From Rhodospirillaceae bacterium (GTDB taxonomy: Bacteria > Pseudomonadota > Alphaproteobacteria > Azospirillales > Azospirillaceae): 42,785 nucleotides of DNA. The notes below the pieces were generated by a model. That model was not told the DNA's origin, ran no database searches, and saw only the letters and a list, made by a program, of their open reading frames with translations. The position numbers and the translations under genes were made by a program. The stretch spans positions 1-42,785 of the forward strand of contig JAJUIU010000030.1 of the NCBI GenBank assembly GCA_029267445.1. The letters are read 5' to 3'. This document shows positions 26,013-34,514 of the stretch, one piece after another. Position 1 is the first letter of the stretch, and each line of letters starts with the position of its first letter.

Positions 26013-27224
26013 TCAGCGCCCCTGGTCCTCGCCGAGGGCGGCGATGGTGCGGGCCAGTATCTTGATCTCGTTCCGGATCTCGGCGGTCGATTGGACGCGG
26101 CCCTGTACCGACTCCTCCAGCAGGCGGGCGGTGTAGAGCTCCAGGTTCCGGATATGGGTCCGGGTGGCCTCGTCGATGCCCATGTTGCCGCCGCCCGACA
26201 GGGCGTCCGCCAGTTTCTGGAGGACGGGCCGCATCTCCATCTGCCCCTCTGCCAGCCTGACCAGAAGCGTCTGCTCCGCCCGCATCTGGTCGGACAGGGT
26301 GGACAGCTTCTCCGTCAGCAGCATCAGGTTCTGGTTCTGCGCCCGGCGGCCCTGTTCGGTGTCGGCCATGGTGTACTGGAGCCGCTCGATGCTCTCCGCC
26401 GTCGTCTCCAGCAGCGCCTGGAGGTAGGCGGGGACGGAGCCGCCCTCGCCCGTGTCGGTCATCGGGCCGCCACTGGACAGGCGGGTGGCGCCGGCGAGCC
26501 AGTCCTCCAGCTCGGTGTAGAAGCGGTTCTGCGCCTGGCTGGCCTGGAGTTCCAGGAAGCCCAGCACCAGCGATCCGGCGAGGCCGAACAGGGACGAGCT
26601 GAAGGCGGTGCCCATGCCGGCCAGCGGCGCCTGGAGGCCCTGCTGGAGGTCGCCGAACATGGAGCCGACATCCCCACCCTCCACCCGCAGGCTGCCGATC
26701 ACGCCGCCGATGGCGGACACGGTCTGCAACAGGCCCCAGAAGGTGCCGAGCAGGCCCAGGAAGATCAGCAGGCCGATCAGGTAGCGGCTGAGCTCCCGCC
26801 CCTCGTCCAGCCGGGCGCCCACGCCGTCCAGCAGCGACCGCGTGGCCACGGCCGACAGGGTCAGCCGCCCCTTGCGTTCCCGCAGCATGCGCGCCATGGG
26901 GGCGAGCAGGCGGGGGGGGTCCTCCTCCGGCGTGCGCCCGGCCCGGTAGGTCTCCAGCCACGCCACCTCGGGCCTGAGCGTCAGCACCTGCCGGACGATG
27001 TAGACGATGCCGAGCAGGAAGCAGCCCAGGATCAGCCCGTTCAGGGCCGGGTTCGCCATGAAGGCGGTCTCGATGGCCGGCAGCAGCACGATGACCACGG
27101 CGATCACGGCCGCCAGGAAGACGCCCATGCGGATCAGGTACTTCTCCGGCCGGGCGGGCGGCGTTCCGCTTTCCCCGGCATCGGGCGGGGGCTGTCTGCG
27201 CGGCTCCGCTGAAAGGGTCGACAA
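26013..27224 (-). CDS. MotA/ExbB-like proton-channel protein
   Basis: A 403-residue inner-membrane protein with two N-terminal helices (about 30-52, 60-80), a cytoplasmic loop, and two helices matching the MotA/TolQ/ExbB core. These are YLIGLLIFLGLLGTFWGLLQTVSAI (about 147-171) and PLAGMGTAFSSSLFGLAGSLVLGFLEL (about 198-224). The core is followed by a long cytoplasmic coiled-coil tail (about 265-400). The tail is absent in ExbB and resembles ZorA in layout. It would form the pentameric channel around the MotB-like dimer. The start is TTG (27222-27224) after GGGGGACC; no ATG precedes the first helix. Middle gene of a tight three-gene set. Confidence 0.83.
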   Translation of the reverse strand: MSTLSAEPRRQPPPDAGESGTPPARPEKYLIRMGVFLAAVIAVVIVLLPAIETAFMANPALNGLILGCFLLGIVYIVRQVLTLRPEVAWLETYRAGRTPEEDPPRLLAPMARMLRERKGRLTLSAVATRSLLDGVGARLDEGRELSRYLIGLLIFLGLLGTFWGLLQTVSAIGGVIGSLRVEGGDVGSMFGDLQQGLQAPLAGMGTAFSSSLFGLAGSLVLGFLELQASQAQNRFYTELEDWLAGATRLSSGGPMTDTGEGGSVPAYLQALLETTAESIERLQYTMADTEQGRRAQNQNLMLLTEKLSTLSDQMRAEQTLLVRLAEGQMEMRPVLQKLADALSGGGNMGIDEATRTHIRNLELYTARLLEESVQGRVQSTAEIRNEIKILARTIAALGEDQGR

Positions 27225-27234
27225 GCTGGTCCCC

Positions 27235-27843
27235 CTACTTGAAGGCGAGATCGACGCGGTCGAGGTCGGCCTCGCCGCGACTGCCCAGGGCGAAGACGAT
27301 CAGCCGCTGCTTGGCGACACCCTTGGCCAGAAGGTGTTCGCGCACGGCCTTGGCCCTGGCGAGCGACAGCCGTCGGGCCGGCGATTCGTCGTCGCCCGCG
27401 CGGGGCGCGTGGGCGCGCAGTTCCAGCCGCTCCTCCGGACGGGCGGCCAGCCGCAGGGCGATGGCGTCGAGCGCCTTGCGCGCCGTGTCGTCCAACGCGT
27501 CGGACCCTTCGGCGAAGGCGACCGTCACGCGGCTTTTCGACAGCAACTCGGCGGGCACGCTGGACAGCGGGGCGGCGGTCTGGGCCGGGCGGACGGGAAG
27601 CTCGCTGCGAGGCGCGTCGGGAATGCCCGGCGGGATGGCGGCCTGCGGCACCGCCATCTCCGGCAGCACCGGCGCCTGCGGCACGGCGATGGCCGGAGGC
27701 CGCACGGCCGGGCGTTGGGGGGCGGCGGGCGTGCGGATTTCCGGAGCCGGCGCCGCCGGGGCGTCGGCCGCGCGCGCCTGCGGCGCCAGCAGCAGGGCGG
27801 CGGTCAGCAGCAGCACGGGGTGGAGCGGGCGGTTCGCGGTCAC
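27235..27843 (-). CDS. Small periplasmic OmpA-like protein
   Basis: A 202-residue protein with a signal peptide (LLLTAALLLAPQARA, cleavage likely after residue 25-26) and a Pro/Ala-rich linker (27-100). A C-terminal OmpA-like domain (about 105-200) has VTVAFAEGSDALDDTARKALDAIA, RLELRAHAP and RRLSLARAKAVREHLLAKGV. The usual TD/N-R peptidoglycan-binding pattern is only partly kept: HAPRAGDDES replaces HTDxxG, so binding may be altered. It precedes the MotA-like gene by 10 bases and is probably a partner of that motor. No lipobox cysteine is visible. Confidence 0.78.
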   Translation of the reverse strand: MTANRPLHPVLLLTAALLLAPQARAADAPAAPAPEIRTPAAPQRPAVRPPAIAVPQAPVLPEMAVPQAAIPPGIPDAPRSELPVRPAQTAAPLSSVPAELLSKSRVTVAFAEGSDALDDTARKALDAIALRLAARPEERLELRAHAPRAGDDESPARRLSLARAKAVREHLLAKGVAKQRLIVFALGSRGEADLDRVDLAFK

Positions 27844-28014
27844 GGGATTCCAACAGTCCTTCGGGCGTCCAATGGTCCTGCGGATTGTGGCCGCGTGACG
27901 GCGGCCGTGCGACGGATGGACCGAACGCCCGCGACCTTACCCGATGGCCCGCGGCCGCCTCAACCCCGCCCCACCCCTTGGGCCATGGCGGGGGCGACGG
28001 GGCGCGGCCGGGGA

Positions 28015-28836
28015 TCAGCCCGCCACGCTCCGCTTCGCCGTCGGCGTGGCGTTGCGGATCAGCGTGTCGAGCTGCGGGTGCAGCGCCGGATTGGCCGCCA
28101 GCACGCTGGCCCCGCCGGCCGGGTTGCGGCCGCCGCCGATCTCCGTCACGTAACCGCCGGCCTCCGTCACGATGATGACGCCCGCCGCCACGTCCCAGGG
28201 CTTCAGGTCCATCTCCCAGAAGGCGTCGAACCGCCCGGCCGCCACATAGGCGAGGTCGAGGGCGGCGGAGCCGAGCCGGCGGATGCCCGATACCTCCGGC
28301 ATCACGGCGTTGAGCTGGGCCGTGAATACCGGGCCGTCGCCATGGCCCTTGAAGGGGATGCCGGTGGCGACCAGCGCGTCGGCCATGACGCGGCGGCCGG
28401 AGACGCGCAGGCGCTTGTGGTTCAGGAAGGCCCCGGCCCCCTTTTCCGCCCAGAACATCTCGTCCTTCACGGCATCGTAGATGACGCCGGCGACGATCTC
28501 CCCGTCGCGCTCCAGCCCGATCGAGACGGCCCAGTGGGGCAGGCCGTGCAGGAAGTTCGTGGTCCCGTCCAGCGGATCGACGATCCAGCGGTGCGACGGG
28601 TCCTTGCCGACGATGGCGCCGGCCTCCTCCATCAGCAGGCCGAAGTCGGGCCGCATCTTCTGGAGTTCCTGGCGGACGAAATTCTCCGCCTTCCGGTCGG
28701 CCGCCGAGACGAAGTCCGCCGGGCCCTTGCGGGAGACCTGGAGCTGCTCGACCTCGCCGAAATCGCGGAGGATGGCGCGTCCCGCCTTCTCCGCGGCACG
28801 GGTCATGACATTGATGACGGCCGAACGGGCTGCCAT
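28015..28836 (-). CDS. suhB: Inositol-1-monophosphatase family protein
   Basis: A 273-residue magnesium-dependent phosphatase of the IMPase/SuhB family. Motif A is the extended WIVDPLDGTTNFLHGLPH and motif B is KPWDVAAGVIIVTEAGGYV; both metal sites are complete. Substrates in bacteria include inositol phosphates, and SuhB also acts in rRNA antitermination complexes in some species. The gap to the OmpA-like gene (28014 to 27844) is about 170 bases, so operon membership is uncertain, though the order suhB-ompA-motA-motB appears to recur in relatives (memory, unchecked). Confidence 0.9.
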   Translation of the reverse strand: MAARSAVINVMTRAAEKAGRAILRDFGEVEQLQVSRKGPADFVSAADRKAENFVRQELQKMRPDFGLLMEEAGAIVGKDPSHRWIVDPLDGTTNFLHGLPHWAVSIGLERDGEIVAGVIYDAVKDEMFWAEKGAGAFLNHKRLRVSGRRVMADALVATGIPFKGHGDGPVFTAQLNAVMPEVSGIRRLGSAALDLAYVAAGRFDAFWEMDLKPWDVAAGVIIVTEAGGYVTEIGGGRNPAGGASVLAANPALHPQLDTLIRNATPTAKRSVAG

Positions 28837-28924
28837 GGCTCCCCTCTTCTCTCTCTACCGGATGTCCAAGACACGGAAAGCAAGAACGCCCGCGATTGCC
28901 CGCGGGCGCCGCAACGATTGGGGT

Positions 28925-28944
28925 CGGCGCGGGAACCCGCGCCG
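28925..28944 (-). terminator. Possible efp terminator
   Basis: CGGCGCGG (28925-28932) pairs with CCGCGCCG (28937-28944) over a GAAC loop, just after the efp stop codon on the minus strand. There is no long T-run, common for GC-rich alphaproteobacterial hairpins. Confidence 0.45.
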
Positions 28945-28953
28945 GCCGGAAAC

Positions 28954-29520
28954 TCAGTCCTTGGCGCGCTCCAGGTAGGTGCCGTCCTCGATGCGCACGA
29001 CGATGCGGGTGCCGGATTCGATGTGCGGCGGCACCAGCACGCGCACGCCGTTCTCCAGCAGGGCCGGCTTGTAGGAGGAGGAGGCGGTCTGCCCCTTCAC
29101 CACCGGGTCGGCCTCGGTGATGGTCAGCGTCACCGTCTGCGGCAGGTCCACGGTCAGCGGCGTGCCCTCGTAGGTCTGGACCACGACCGGCATGTTCTCC
29201 TGCAGGAAGACCTTGCCGTCGCCGATCAGGTCGCCGGGGATGGTCATCTGCTCGAACGTGGTCTGGTCCATGAAGGTGTACTGGTCGCCTTCCGAGAAGA
29301 GGAAGGTCATCTCGTGCTCGTCCAGGCGGGCGCGTTCGACCGTCTCCTGCGTGCGGAAGCGCATCACGTTCTTGGTGCCGGTCTTCACCTCCTTCATCTC
29401 GAGCTGGATGAAGGCGCCGCCCTTTCCGGGCTGCACGATCTGGGTCCCGGTGATGATGTACAGCTTGCCACCCTCTTCCAGGATGTGGCCCTTGCGCATT
29501 TCGTTGGCGTTGACCTTCAT
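28954..29520 (-). CDS. efp: Translation elongation factor P
   Basis: EF-P relieves ribosomes stalled on proline runs. The protein has 188 residues with the three OB-type domains. Domain I has the loop VQPGKGGAF, where Lys33 is the site modified with beta-lysine by EpmA, whose gene lies at 22820-23890. Later conserved stretches are GDGKVFLQENMPV and LTITEADPVVKGQTASSSYKPALLENG, and the C-terminus IESGTRIVVRIEDGTYLERAKD is typical. The ATG at 29518-29520 is fixed by homology; the open frame continues upstream to 29724 in non-conserved sequence. Confidence 0.95.
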   Translation of the reverse strand: MKVNANEMRKGHILEEGGKLYIITGTQIVQPGKGGAFIQLEMKEVKTGTKNVMRFRTQETVERARLDEHEMTFLFSEGDQYTFMDQTTFEQMTIPGDLIGDGKVFLQENMPVVVQTYEGTPLTVDLPQTVTLTITEADPVVKGQTASSSYKPALLENGVRVLVPPHIESGTRIVVRIEDGTYLERAKD

Positions 29521-30192
29521 GGCACCCGACTTCCGATGAAAACTGAGCGGCGCGGAACCTAACAGCAACCCGGTTGGCAGGCAACGCCCGCCGCCCGCCC
29601 CGCCCGCATTGCCGGGGTGCCGGGGGCGCGACTCTGGAGGCGTCCGCGAGCCATGCGCGGGGCGCGTGGGTTCACCGGGGCGCCCCGCGCCGGGCGCGGG
29701 GCGTGCGACACGGTGCGACTCCATGCAACCGAATCCCCATTATCCGTCGCCTGTCGCACGGGCGGGATGGCGGGCCGCATGGCGGCTGCGGGCGCGGTAC
29801 GCCGAGCTTCACAGGAAGGGTGCGGCAGGATAGGAATTTTGTCAAGGCGGGCGGGTGGGGGGAGGTGGAGGGTGCGGTGGCCTTGCCCGCGATCTCGGTC
29901 CGCCTGCGCTAGCGCCCTCGCCCTAGTCGCCTACGGCGTCCGCTAAAGCGACGACAGGCTCAGGGTGAGGGCTACTGTGGTGGCTCGGCGTTCCTGAATG
30001 CTCCAGCCGTCCCGGTCGGCCTCCCCCTGAGCCTGTCGAAGGGTGGGGCCGCCTTGCACCGGCCCCCCCGCCCGATCCCATCCTTGAACCCTCCGGATGC
30101 GCGCGATAGCTTGCCCGGCCGGCGGGTGAACGCGTTTGAAGCATGCGCGGGCCAAGAACAGGCGCTGAGCCACGGGGAACGGGACGGGGTCG
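29521..30192. other. Long intergenic region with REP-like inverted repeat
   Basis: About 670 bases without a credible gene. GACAGGCTCAGGG (29953-29965) and its exact complement CCCTGAGCCTGTC (30025-30037) form a 13-base inverted repeat 59 bases apart; CCCTGAGCCTGTCGAAGGG is a motif I know as a dispersed repeat in proteobacteria. A weakly coding frame at 29574-29912 is Arg/Pro/Ala-rich noise. The liv promoter could lie near TTGCCC at 30113 but no good -10 follows. Confidence 0.6.
29556..29584 (-). promoter_or_regulatory. Candidate efp promoter
   Basis: On the minus strand TTGCCT (29579-29584), a 17-base spacer, then TAGGTT (29556-29561), about 35 bases before the efp ATG. Confidence 0.52.
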
Positions 30193-31125
30193 ATGGACGC
30201 GGGGGCGCAGCTGGGGCTTTTCCTCCAGCACCTGATCAACGGCGTGACCTTGGGCGCCATCTACGGGCTGATCGCCATCGGCTACACGATGGTGTACGGC
30301 ATCATCCGCATGATCAATTTCGCCCATGGCGAAATCTACATGGTCGGCGCCTTCGTCGGCGTGACCGGGTTCAGCCTGATGGCGCTGATGGGGATCACGG
30401 CGGTGCCGCTGGCGCTGCTGCTGGTGCTGGTCATGGCGATCGGGTTCACCGCCGCCTATGGCTGGGCGGTGGAGCGGGTCGCCTACCGGCCGCTGCGGGC
30501 GTCGGGCCGGTTGGCCCCGCTGATCAGCGCCATCGGCATGTCGATCTTCCTGCAGAACTACGTGATGTTGACGCAGGGTGCGCGGCCCAAGCCGCTGCAG
30601 CCCGTGATCACCGGTGGATTCACCATCTGGGAGGGGCCGAACATGGCCCTGTCCATCACCTGGATCCAGGCCTTCATCATCCTGCTGACGGTGGCGCTGA
30701 TGGCGGGGTTCACCCTGCTGATCGCCAAGACGCCGCTGGGACGGGCCCAGCGCGCCTGCGAGCAGGACCGGACCATGGCGGCCTTGCTGGGCATCAACGT
30801 CGACCGCACCATCAGCCTGACCTTCGTGATGGGCGCCTCCCTGGCGGCCGTGGCGGGCGTGCTGGTGACCATGTATTACGGGGTGATCGACTTCTACATC
30901 GGCTTCCTGGCCGGGCTGAAGGCGTTCACGGCGGCCGTGCTGGGCGGCATCGGCAGCCTGCCGGGCGCCATGCTGGGCGGGCTGCTGATCGGGCTCATCG
31001 AGGCGTTCTTCACCGGCTATGTCTCCGGCGCCTACAAGGACGTGGCCGCCTTCTCCATACTGATCCTGGTGCTGGTGCTGCGGCCCACGGGCCTGCTGGG
31101 CCGCCCGGACATCGAGAAGGTCTGA
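30193..31125 (+). CDS. livH: Branched-chain amino acid ABC permease LivH
   Basis: Inner-membrane permease of a HAAT-type importer for leucine, isoleucine, valine or related amino acids and amides; 310 residues, typical. It has about eight hydrophobic segments and the LivH start NGVTLGAIYGLIAIGYTMVYGIIRMINFAHGEIYMVG. The coupling stretch RAQRACEQDRTMAALLGINVDR (about 182-203) contacts the ATPases. GGGACGGGG precedes the ATG. First gene of livHMGF; the four genes are spaced by 7 bases or overlap. No livK or livJ binding-protein gene is present, so specificity is undefined. Confidence 0.92.
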   Translation: MDAGAQLGLFLQHLINGVTLGAIYGLIAIGYTMVYGIIRMINFAHGEIYMVGAFVGVTGFSLMALMGITAVPLALLLVLVMAIGFTAAYGWAVERVAYRPLRASGRLAPLISAIGMSIFLQNYVMLTQGARPKPLQPVITGGFTIWEGPNMALSITWIQAFIILLTVALMAGFTLLIAKTPLGRAQRACEQDRTMAALLGINVDRTISLTFVMGASLAAVAGVLVTMYYGVIDFYIGFLAGLKAFTAAVLGGIGSLPGAMLGGLLIGLIEAFFTGYVSGAYKDVAAFSILILVLVLRPTGLLGRPDIEKV

Positions 31126-31132
31126 GGCGGCG

Positions 31133-32437
31133 ATGGCGCGCACCCTTCCCGACCGGCTGAAGGACGCGGCCCTGGCCGCCTTCGTCGCCCTGCTACTGGC
31201 CGTCCCCTTCATCGGCCTGACCACGATCAACACCGATGTCGGCCTGCGGGTCGCCACCCGCTGGGACTGGGTGCTGTGGGCCGTGGCGATCGTGTTCGCC
31301 GGGCGCATCCTTTTCGGCTTCGCCGCCGATGCCGTAAGCACCCGCAGGCGGCGCACCGAGGCCAGGGGCCCGCTGGTGTCGGAGGCGGCAGGCCGCACCC
31401 TGGGCAAGGCCTTCGCGGCGGCGGCCATCGCCTTCGCCGTCACGCTGCCCTTCCTGCCGTTCAGCGACCGCTACGTGCTGGATCTCGGCATGACGGTGCT
31501 GATCTACATCCTGCTGGCGACGGGGCTGAACGTGACGGTGGGTCTGGCGGGCCTGCTGGACCTGGGCTTCGTCGCCTTCTACGCCATCGGCGCCTACACC
31601 TTCGCCCTGCTGGCGAAGTTCTTCGGCTTCGGCTTCTGGATCGCCCTGCCGATGGCGGGGCTGGTGGCGGCGCTGTTCGGGGTGCTGCTGTCGCTCCCCA
31701 TCCTGCGGCTGCGCGGCGACTATCTCGCCATCGTGACGCTGGGGTTCGGGGAGATCACCCGCATCGTCATCCTGAACTGGCAGAGCCTGACCGGCGGGCC
31801 GAACGGTGTGGGCGGCATCCCCCGCCCCACCCTGTTCGGCCTGTCCTTCGACCGCCGGCCGCAGGAGGGACAGCAGAGCTTCCATGAGGTGACCGGCATC
31901 GCGTTCTCCAGCGAGCACCGGATGATGTTCCTCTACTTCATCGTCCTGCTGCTGGTGCTGGTCTGCGCCTGGGCGGTGTGGAAGCTGCGGCGGTTGCCCA
32001 TCGGGCGCGCCTGGGAGGCGCTGCGGGAGGATGAGATCGCCTGCCGGTCGCTGGGCATCAACCCGGTGCTGGTGAAGGTGTCGGCCTACGCCACGGGCGG
32101 GCTGATGGGCGGGCTGGCCGGCTGCTTCTTCGCGGCGCGCCAGGGCTTCGTCAGCCCGGAGAGCTTCACCTTCATCGAATCGGCCATCATCCTGGCCATC
32201 GTCGTGCTGGGCGGGATGGGCAGCCAGATCGGCGTGGTGGTGGCCGCGGCCTTCATCGTGCTGCTGCCGGAATTCGCGCGGGAGTTCGCCGATTACCGCA
32301 TGCTGCTGTTCGGGGCGGCCATGATCCTGGTGATGGTGTGGCGGCCGGGGGGCCTGATCTCCAGCCGCGAACCCACCCTGACCCTGGCGGGCGGGAAGCA
32401 GCCGGCGGAATCCGTGGTGCGCGGGGTGGGATCATGA
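31133..32437 (+). CDS. livM: Branched-chain amino acid ABC permease LivM
   Basis: A 434-residue partner permease with the LivM core YVLDLGMTVLIYILLATGLNVTVGLAGLLDLGFVAFYAIGAY. The coupling motif is GRAWEALREDEIACRSLGIN. An N-terminal extension of about 100 residues holds two or three extra hydrophobic segments, as in other proteobacterial LivM. The C-terminus has GGMGSQIGVVVAAAFIVLLPEFAREFADYRMLLFG, typical of the family. Its stop codon overlaps the LivG start (ATGA), so they are co-translated. Confidence 0.92.
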   Translation: MARTLPDRLKDAALAAFVALLLAVPFIGLTTINTDVGLRVATRWDWVLWAVAIVFAGRILFGFAADAVSTRRRRTEARGPLVSEAAGRTLGKAFAAAAIAFAVTLPFLPFSDRYVLDLGMTVLIYILLATGLNVTVGLAGLLDLGFVAFYAIGAYTFALLAKFFGFGFWIALPMAGLVAALFGVLLSLPILRLRGDYLAIVTLGFGEITRIVILNWQSLTGGPNGVGGIPRPTLFGLSFDRRPQEGQQSFHEVTGIAFSSEHRMMFLYFIVLLLVLVCAWAVWKLRRLPIGRAWEALREDEIACRSLGINPVLVKVSAYATGGLMGGLAGCFFAARQGFVSPESFTFIESAIILAIVVLGGMGSQIGVVVAAAFIVLLPEFAREFADYRMLLFGAAMILVMVWRPGGLISSREPTLTLAGGKQPAESVVRGVGS

Positions 32438-33288
32438 GCGCGCCGCTGCTGGAGGTGTCCGGCCTGACCATGCGGTTCGGCGGGCTGGTGGCGGTGGACA
32501 CGCTCGACCTCACCGCCGACCGGGGCCGCATCACCGCCGTGATCGGCCCGAACGGGGCCGGCAAGACCACGGTGTTCAACTGCCTGACCGGGTTCTACCG
32601 GCCCACGGCGGGGCGCCTGCTGCTGCGCCACCCGGGCAAGGGCGAGGTCGAGCTGCAGGCACTGCCCGGCTATGCCGTGGCGCGCTACGGCGTGGTGCGC
32701 ACCTTCCAGAACATCCGCCTGTTCCCGCGCATGACGGTGCTGGAAAACCTGCTGGTGGCCCAGCACACGGAGCTGATGCGGAAATCCGCCTTCTCCATCG
32801 CCGGGCTGCTGGGGCTGAAGGGCTGGCGGGACGCGCAGGCGACGGCCCTGGACCGGGCCCGCTTCTGGATCGAGCGGCTGGACCTGACCCGTGTGGCCGA
32901 CGAGGAGGCGGGCAACCTGTCCTACGGCGTGCAGCGGCGGGTGGAGATCGCCAGGGCGATGAACACCAATCCGCTGCTGCTGTGCCTCGACGAGCCGGCG
33001 GCCGGCCTGAACCCGCGCGAGACGGCGGCGCTGGGCGAGCTCTTGCAGGGCATCCGGGCGGAGTTCGGCATCGGCATCCTGCTGATCGAGCACGACATGA
33101 GCCTGGTGATGGGGATCAGCGACCGCATCCACGTGGTCGACCACGGCAAGAAGATCGCCGAGGGCACGCCGGCCGAGATCCGCGCCGACGAGCGGGTGAT
33201 CAAGGCCTATCTGGGCGAGCCGGACGAGGCGGAGGTGCCGCCGGAGGTGGCCCAGGACATGCCCGAGCTGGAAGGGCCGCGCGCATGA
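32434..33288 (+). CDS. livG: Branched-chain amino acid ABC ATPase LivG
   Basis: A 284-residue ATPase. Walker A GPNGAGKTT is at 38-46, the family-typical signature variant LSYGVQRRVEIARAM at 162-176 and Walker B LLLCLDEPAAGLNP at 181-194; the switch histidine is in IEHDMSLVMGI. LivG members have the LSYG rather than LSGG signature. About 35 C-terminal residues (after AYLGEP) are acidic and unusual. The ATG at 32434 overlaps the livM stop. It pairs with LivF as a heterodimer. Confidence 0.93.
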   Translation: MSAPLLEVSGLTMRFGGLVAVDTLDLTADRGRITAVIGPNGAGKTTVFNCLTGFYRPTAGRLLLRHPGKGEVELQALPGYAVARYGVVRTFQNIRLFPRMTVLENLLVAQHTELMRKSAFSIAGLLGLKGWRDAQATALDRARFWIERLDLTRVADEEAGNLSYGVQRRVEIARAMNTNPLLLCLDEPAAGLNPRETAALGELLQGIRAEFGIGILLIEHDMSLVMGISDRIHVVDHGKKIAEGTPAEIRADERVIKAYLGEPDEAEVPPEVAQDMPELEGPRA

Positions 33289-34010
33289 CGGCGCCGATGC
33301 TGGAACTGAAGGGCGTGCGCACGAATTACGGCCCGATCGAGGCGCTGCGCGGGGTGGACGTGACCGTGGCGCCGGGGGAGATCGTCACCCTGATCGGCGC
33401 CAACGGGGCCGGCAAGTCCACCTTGCTGATGACCATCTGCGGCAATCCCCGCCCGGCCTCCGGCAGCATCACCTTCGAAGGGCGGGACATCGTGAGCCTT
33501 CCGCCGCACGAGACGGCGAAGCTGGGCATCGCGCAGGTGCCGGAGGGGCGGCGCATCTTCCCGCGGATGACGGTGTTCGAGAACCTGCAACTGGGCGCCA
33601 CCCTGTCGGACCCGGCGCATTTCGAGACGGATGTGGCCTACTGCTTCGACCTGTTCCCGATCCTGAAGCAGCGGCGGGACCAGCGGGCGGGCACGCTGTC
33701 GGGCGGGGAGCAGCAGATGCTGGCCATCAGCCGCGCGCTGATGAGCCGGCCGCGCCTGCTGCTGCTGGACGAGCCGTCCTTGGGCCTCGCCCCGCTGATC
33801 ATCCGGCGCATCTTCGACGTGATCGCGGAGCTGAACCGCAGCCGGGGGATGACCATCCTGCTGGTGGAGCAGAACGCCTACCACGCCCTCAAACTCGCCC
33901 ACCGGGCCTATGTGCTGGCCCAGGGGCAGGTGGTGATGCAGGGCGGCGGCCGCGAGCTTCTGGCCAACCCCGAGGTGCGCGCGGCGTACCTGGAGGGCGG
34001 GTCGCATTGA
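33285..34010 (+). CDS. livF: Branched-chain amino acid ABC ATPase LivF
   Basis: A 241-residue ATPase with Walker A GANGAGKST (38-46), a Q-loop in IAQVPEGRRIFPRMTVFENL, signature LSGGEQQMLAISRAL (138-152) and Walker B LLLLDEPSLGLAP (158-170). LLVEQNAYHALKLAHRAYVL is a LivF hallmark. The ATG at 33285 overlaps the livG stop. It is the last gene of the importer operon; no binding-protein gene follows, and the next gene runs in the opposite direction. Confidence 0.93.
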   Translation: MTAPMLELKGVRTNYGPIEALRGVDVTVAPGEIVTLIGANGAGKSTLLMTICGNPRPASGSITFEGRDIVSLPPHETAKLGIAQVPEGRRIFPRMTVFENLQLGATLSDPAHFETDVAYCFDLFPILKQRRDQRAGTLSGGEQQMLAISRALMSRPRLLLLDEPSLGLAPLIIRRIFDVIAELNRSRGMTILLVEQNAYHALKLAHRAYVLAQGQVVMQGGGRELLANPEVRAAYLEGGSH

Positions 34011-34063
34011 GGGGTGCTGGCGGTTGGAAGGCGTTGGGCTTCAGGCTTGCCCGTCAACCCGAC

Positions 34064-34441
34064 CTACTGGTCCTGACGCACGGCCTCGGTTCCAAGCCCG
34101 TCGGCCGAGGGACCGAAGGGGAGGAACGGAGACAGGACGAGCTGGACGAAGAGGCTGCCGCTGCCGACCATGTAGCCCACCAGCGCCTGGATTGGCAGCC
34201 CGGCTTCGGACGGGGTGACGAGAGACGGCACCGCATAGACGAGCGGGGCGCCGAGCACCGCAAGGAAGGTCCACGCGGTCCCGCGCCGGCGCTTCACGAT
34301 CAGGAAGCCCGCCCCGAAGATGGCCGCGAATGACAGGACGGCGACGACAAGCGGCTGGCCGAGGACGGCAAGAACAGTCGCCCAGAACAGCCAGACGACG
34401 GTCAGGCCATAGAGGATGGTCACCCCGAGATCGCGCAGCAT
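34064..34441 (-). CDS. Small four-helix membrane protein of unknown function
   Basis: With ATG at 34439-34441 it has 125 residues and about four hydrophobic segments: VTILYGLTVVWLFWATVLAVLG, VVAVLSFAAIFGAGFLIV, TAWTFLAVLGAPLVYAV and IQALVGYMVGSGSLFVQLVLSPFL. Between the second and third is a basic KRRRG. I recognise no family. It lies downstream of the MsbA-like exporter on the same strand, so co-transcription is possible. The frame is open upstream to 34591, but that part overlaps the exporter gene. Confidence 0.6.
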   Translation of the reverse strand: MLRDLGVTILYGLTVVWLFWATVLAVLGQPLVVAVLSFAAIFGAGFLIVKRRRGTAWTFLAVLGAPLVYAVPSLVTPSEAGLPIQALVGYMVGSGSLFVQLVLSPFLPFGPSADGLGTEAVRQDQ

Positions 34442-34514
34442 ACGGCCGCCCCTTGCGCCCTTGTTCACCAAAAGGTAGCCGGATGACCAGGCCACCGCAA
34501 GCCTCGGTAAGCCC

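Noticed and set aside
24951-27224. Zorya defence system (ZorA/ZorB)
   Set aside because: Only the membrane motor part resembles it; the flanks hold housekeeping genes and no ZorC/D/E-like genes are present.
29574-29912. Reading frame of 112 codons in the efp-livH gap
   Set aside because: Arg/Pro/Ala-rich composition, no ribosome site and no recognisable domain.
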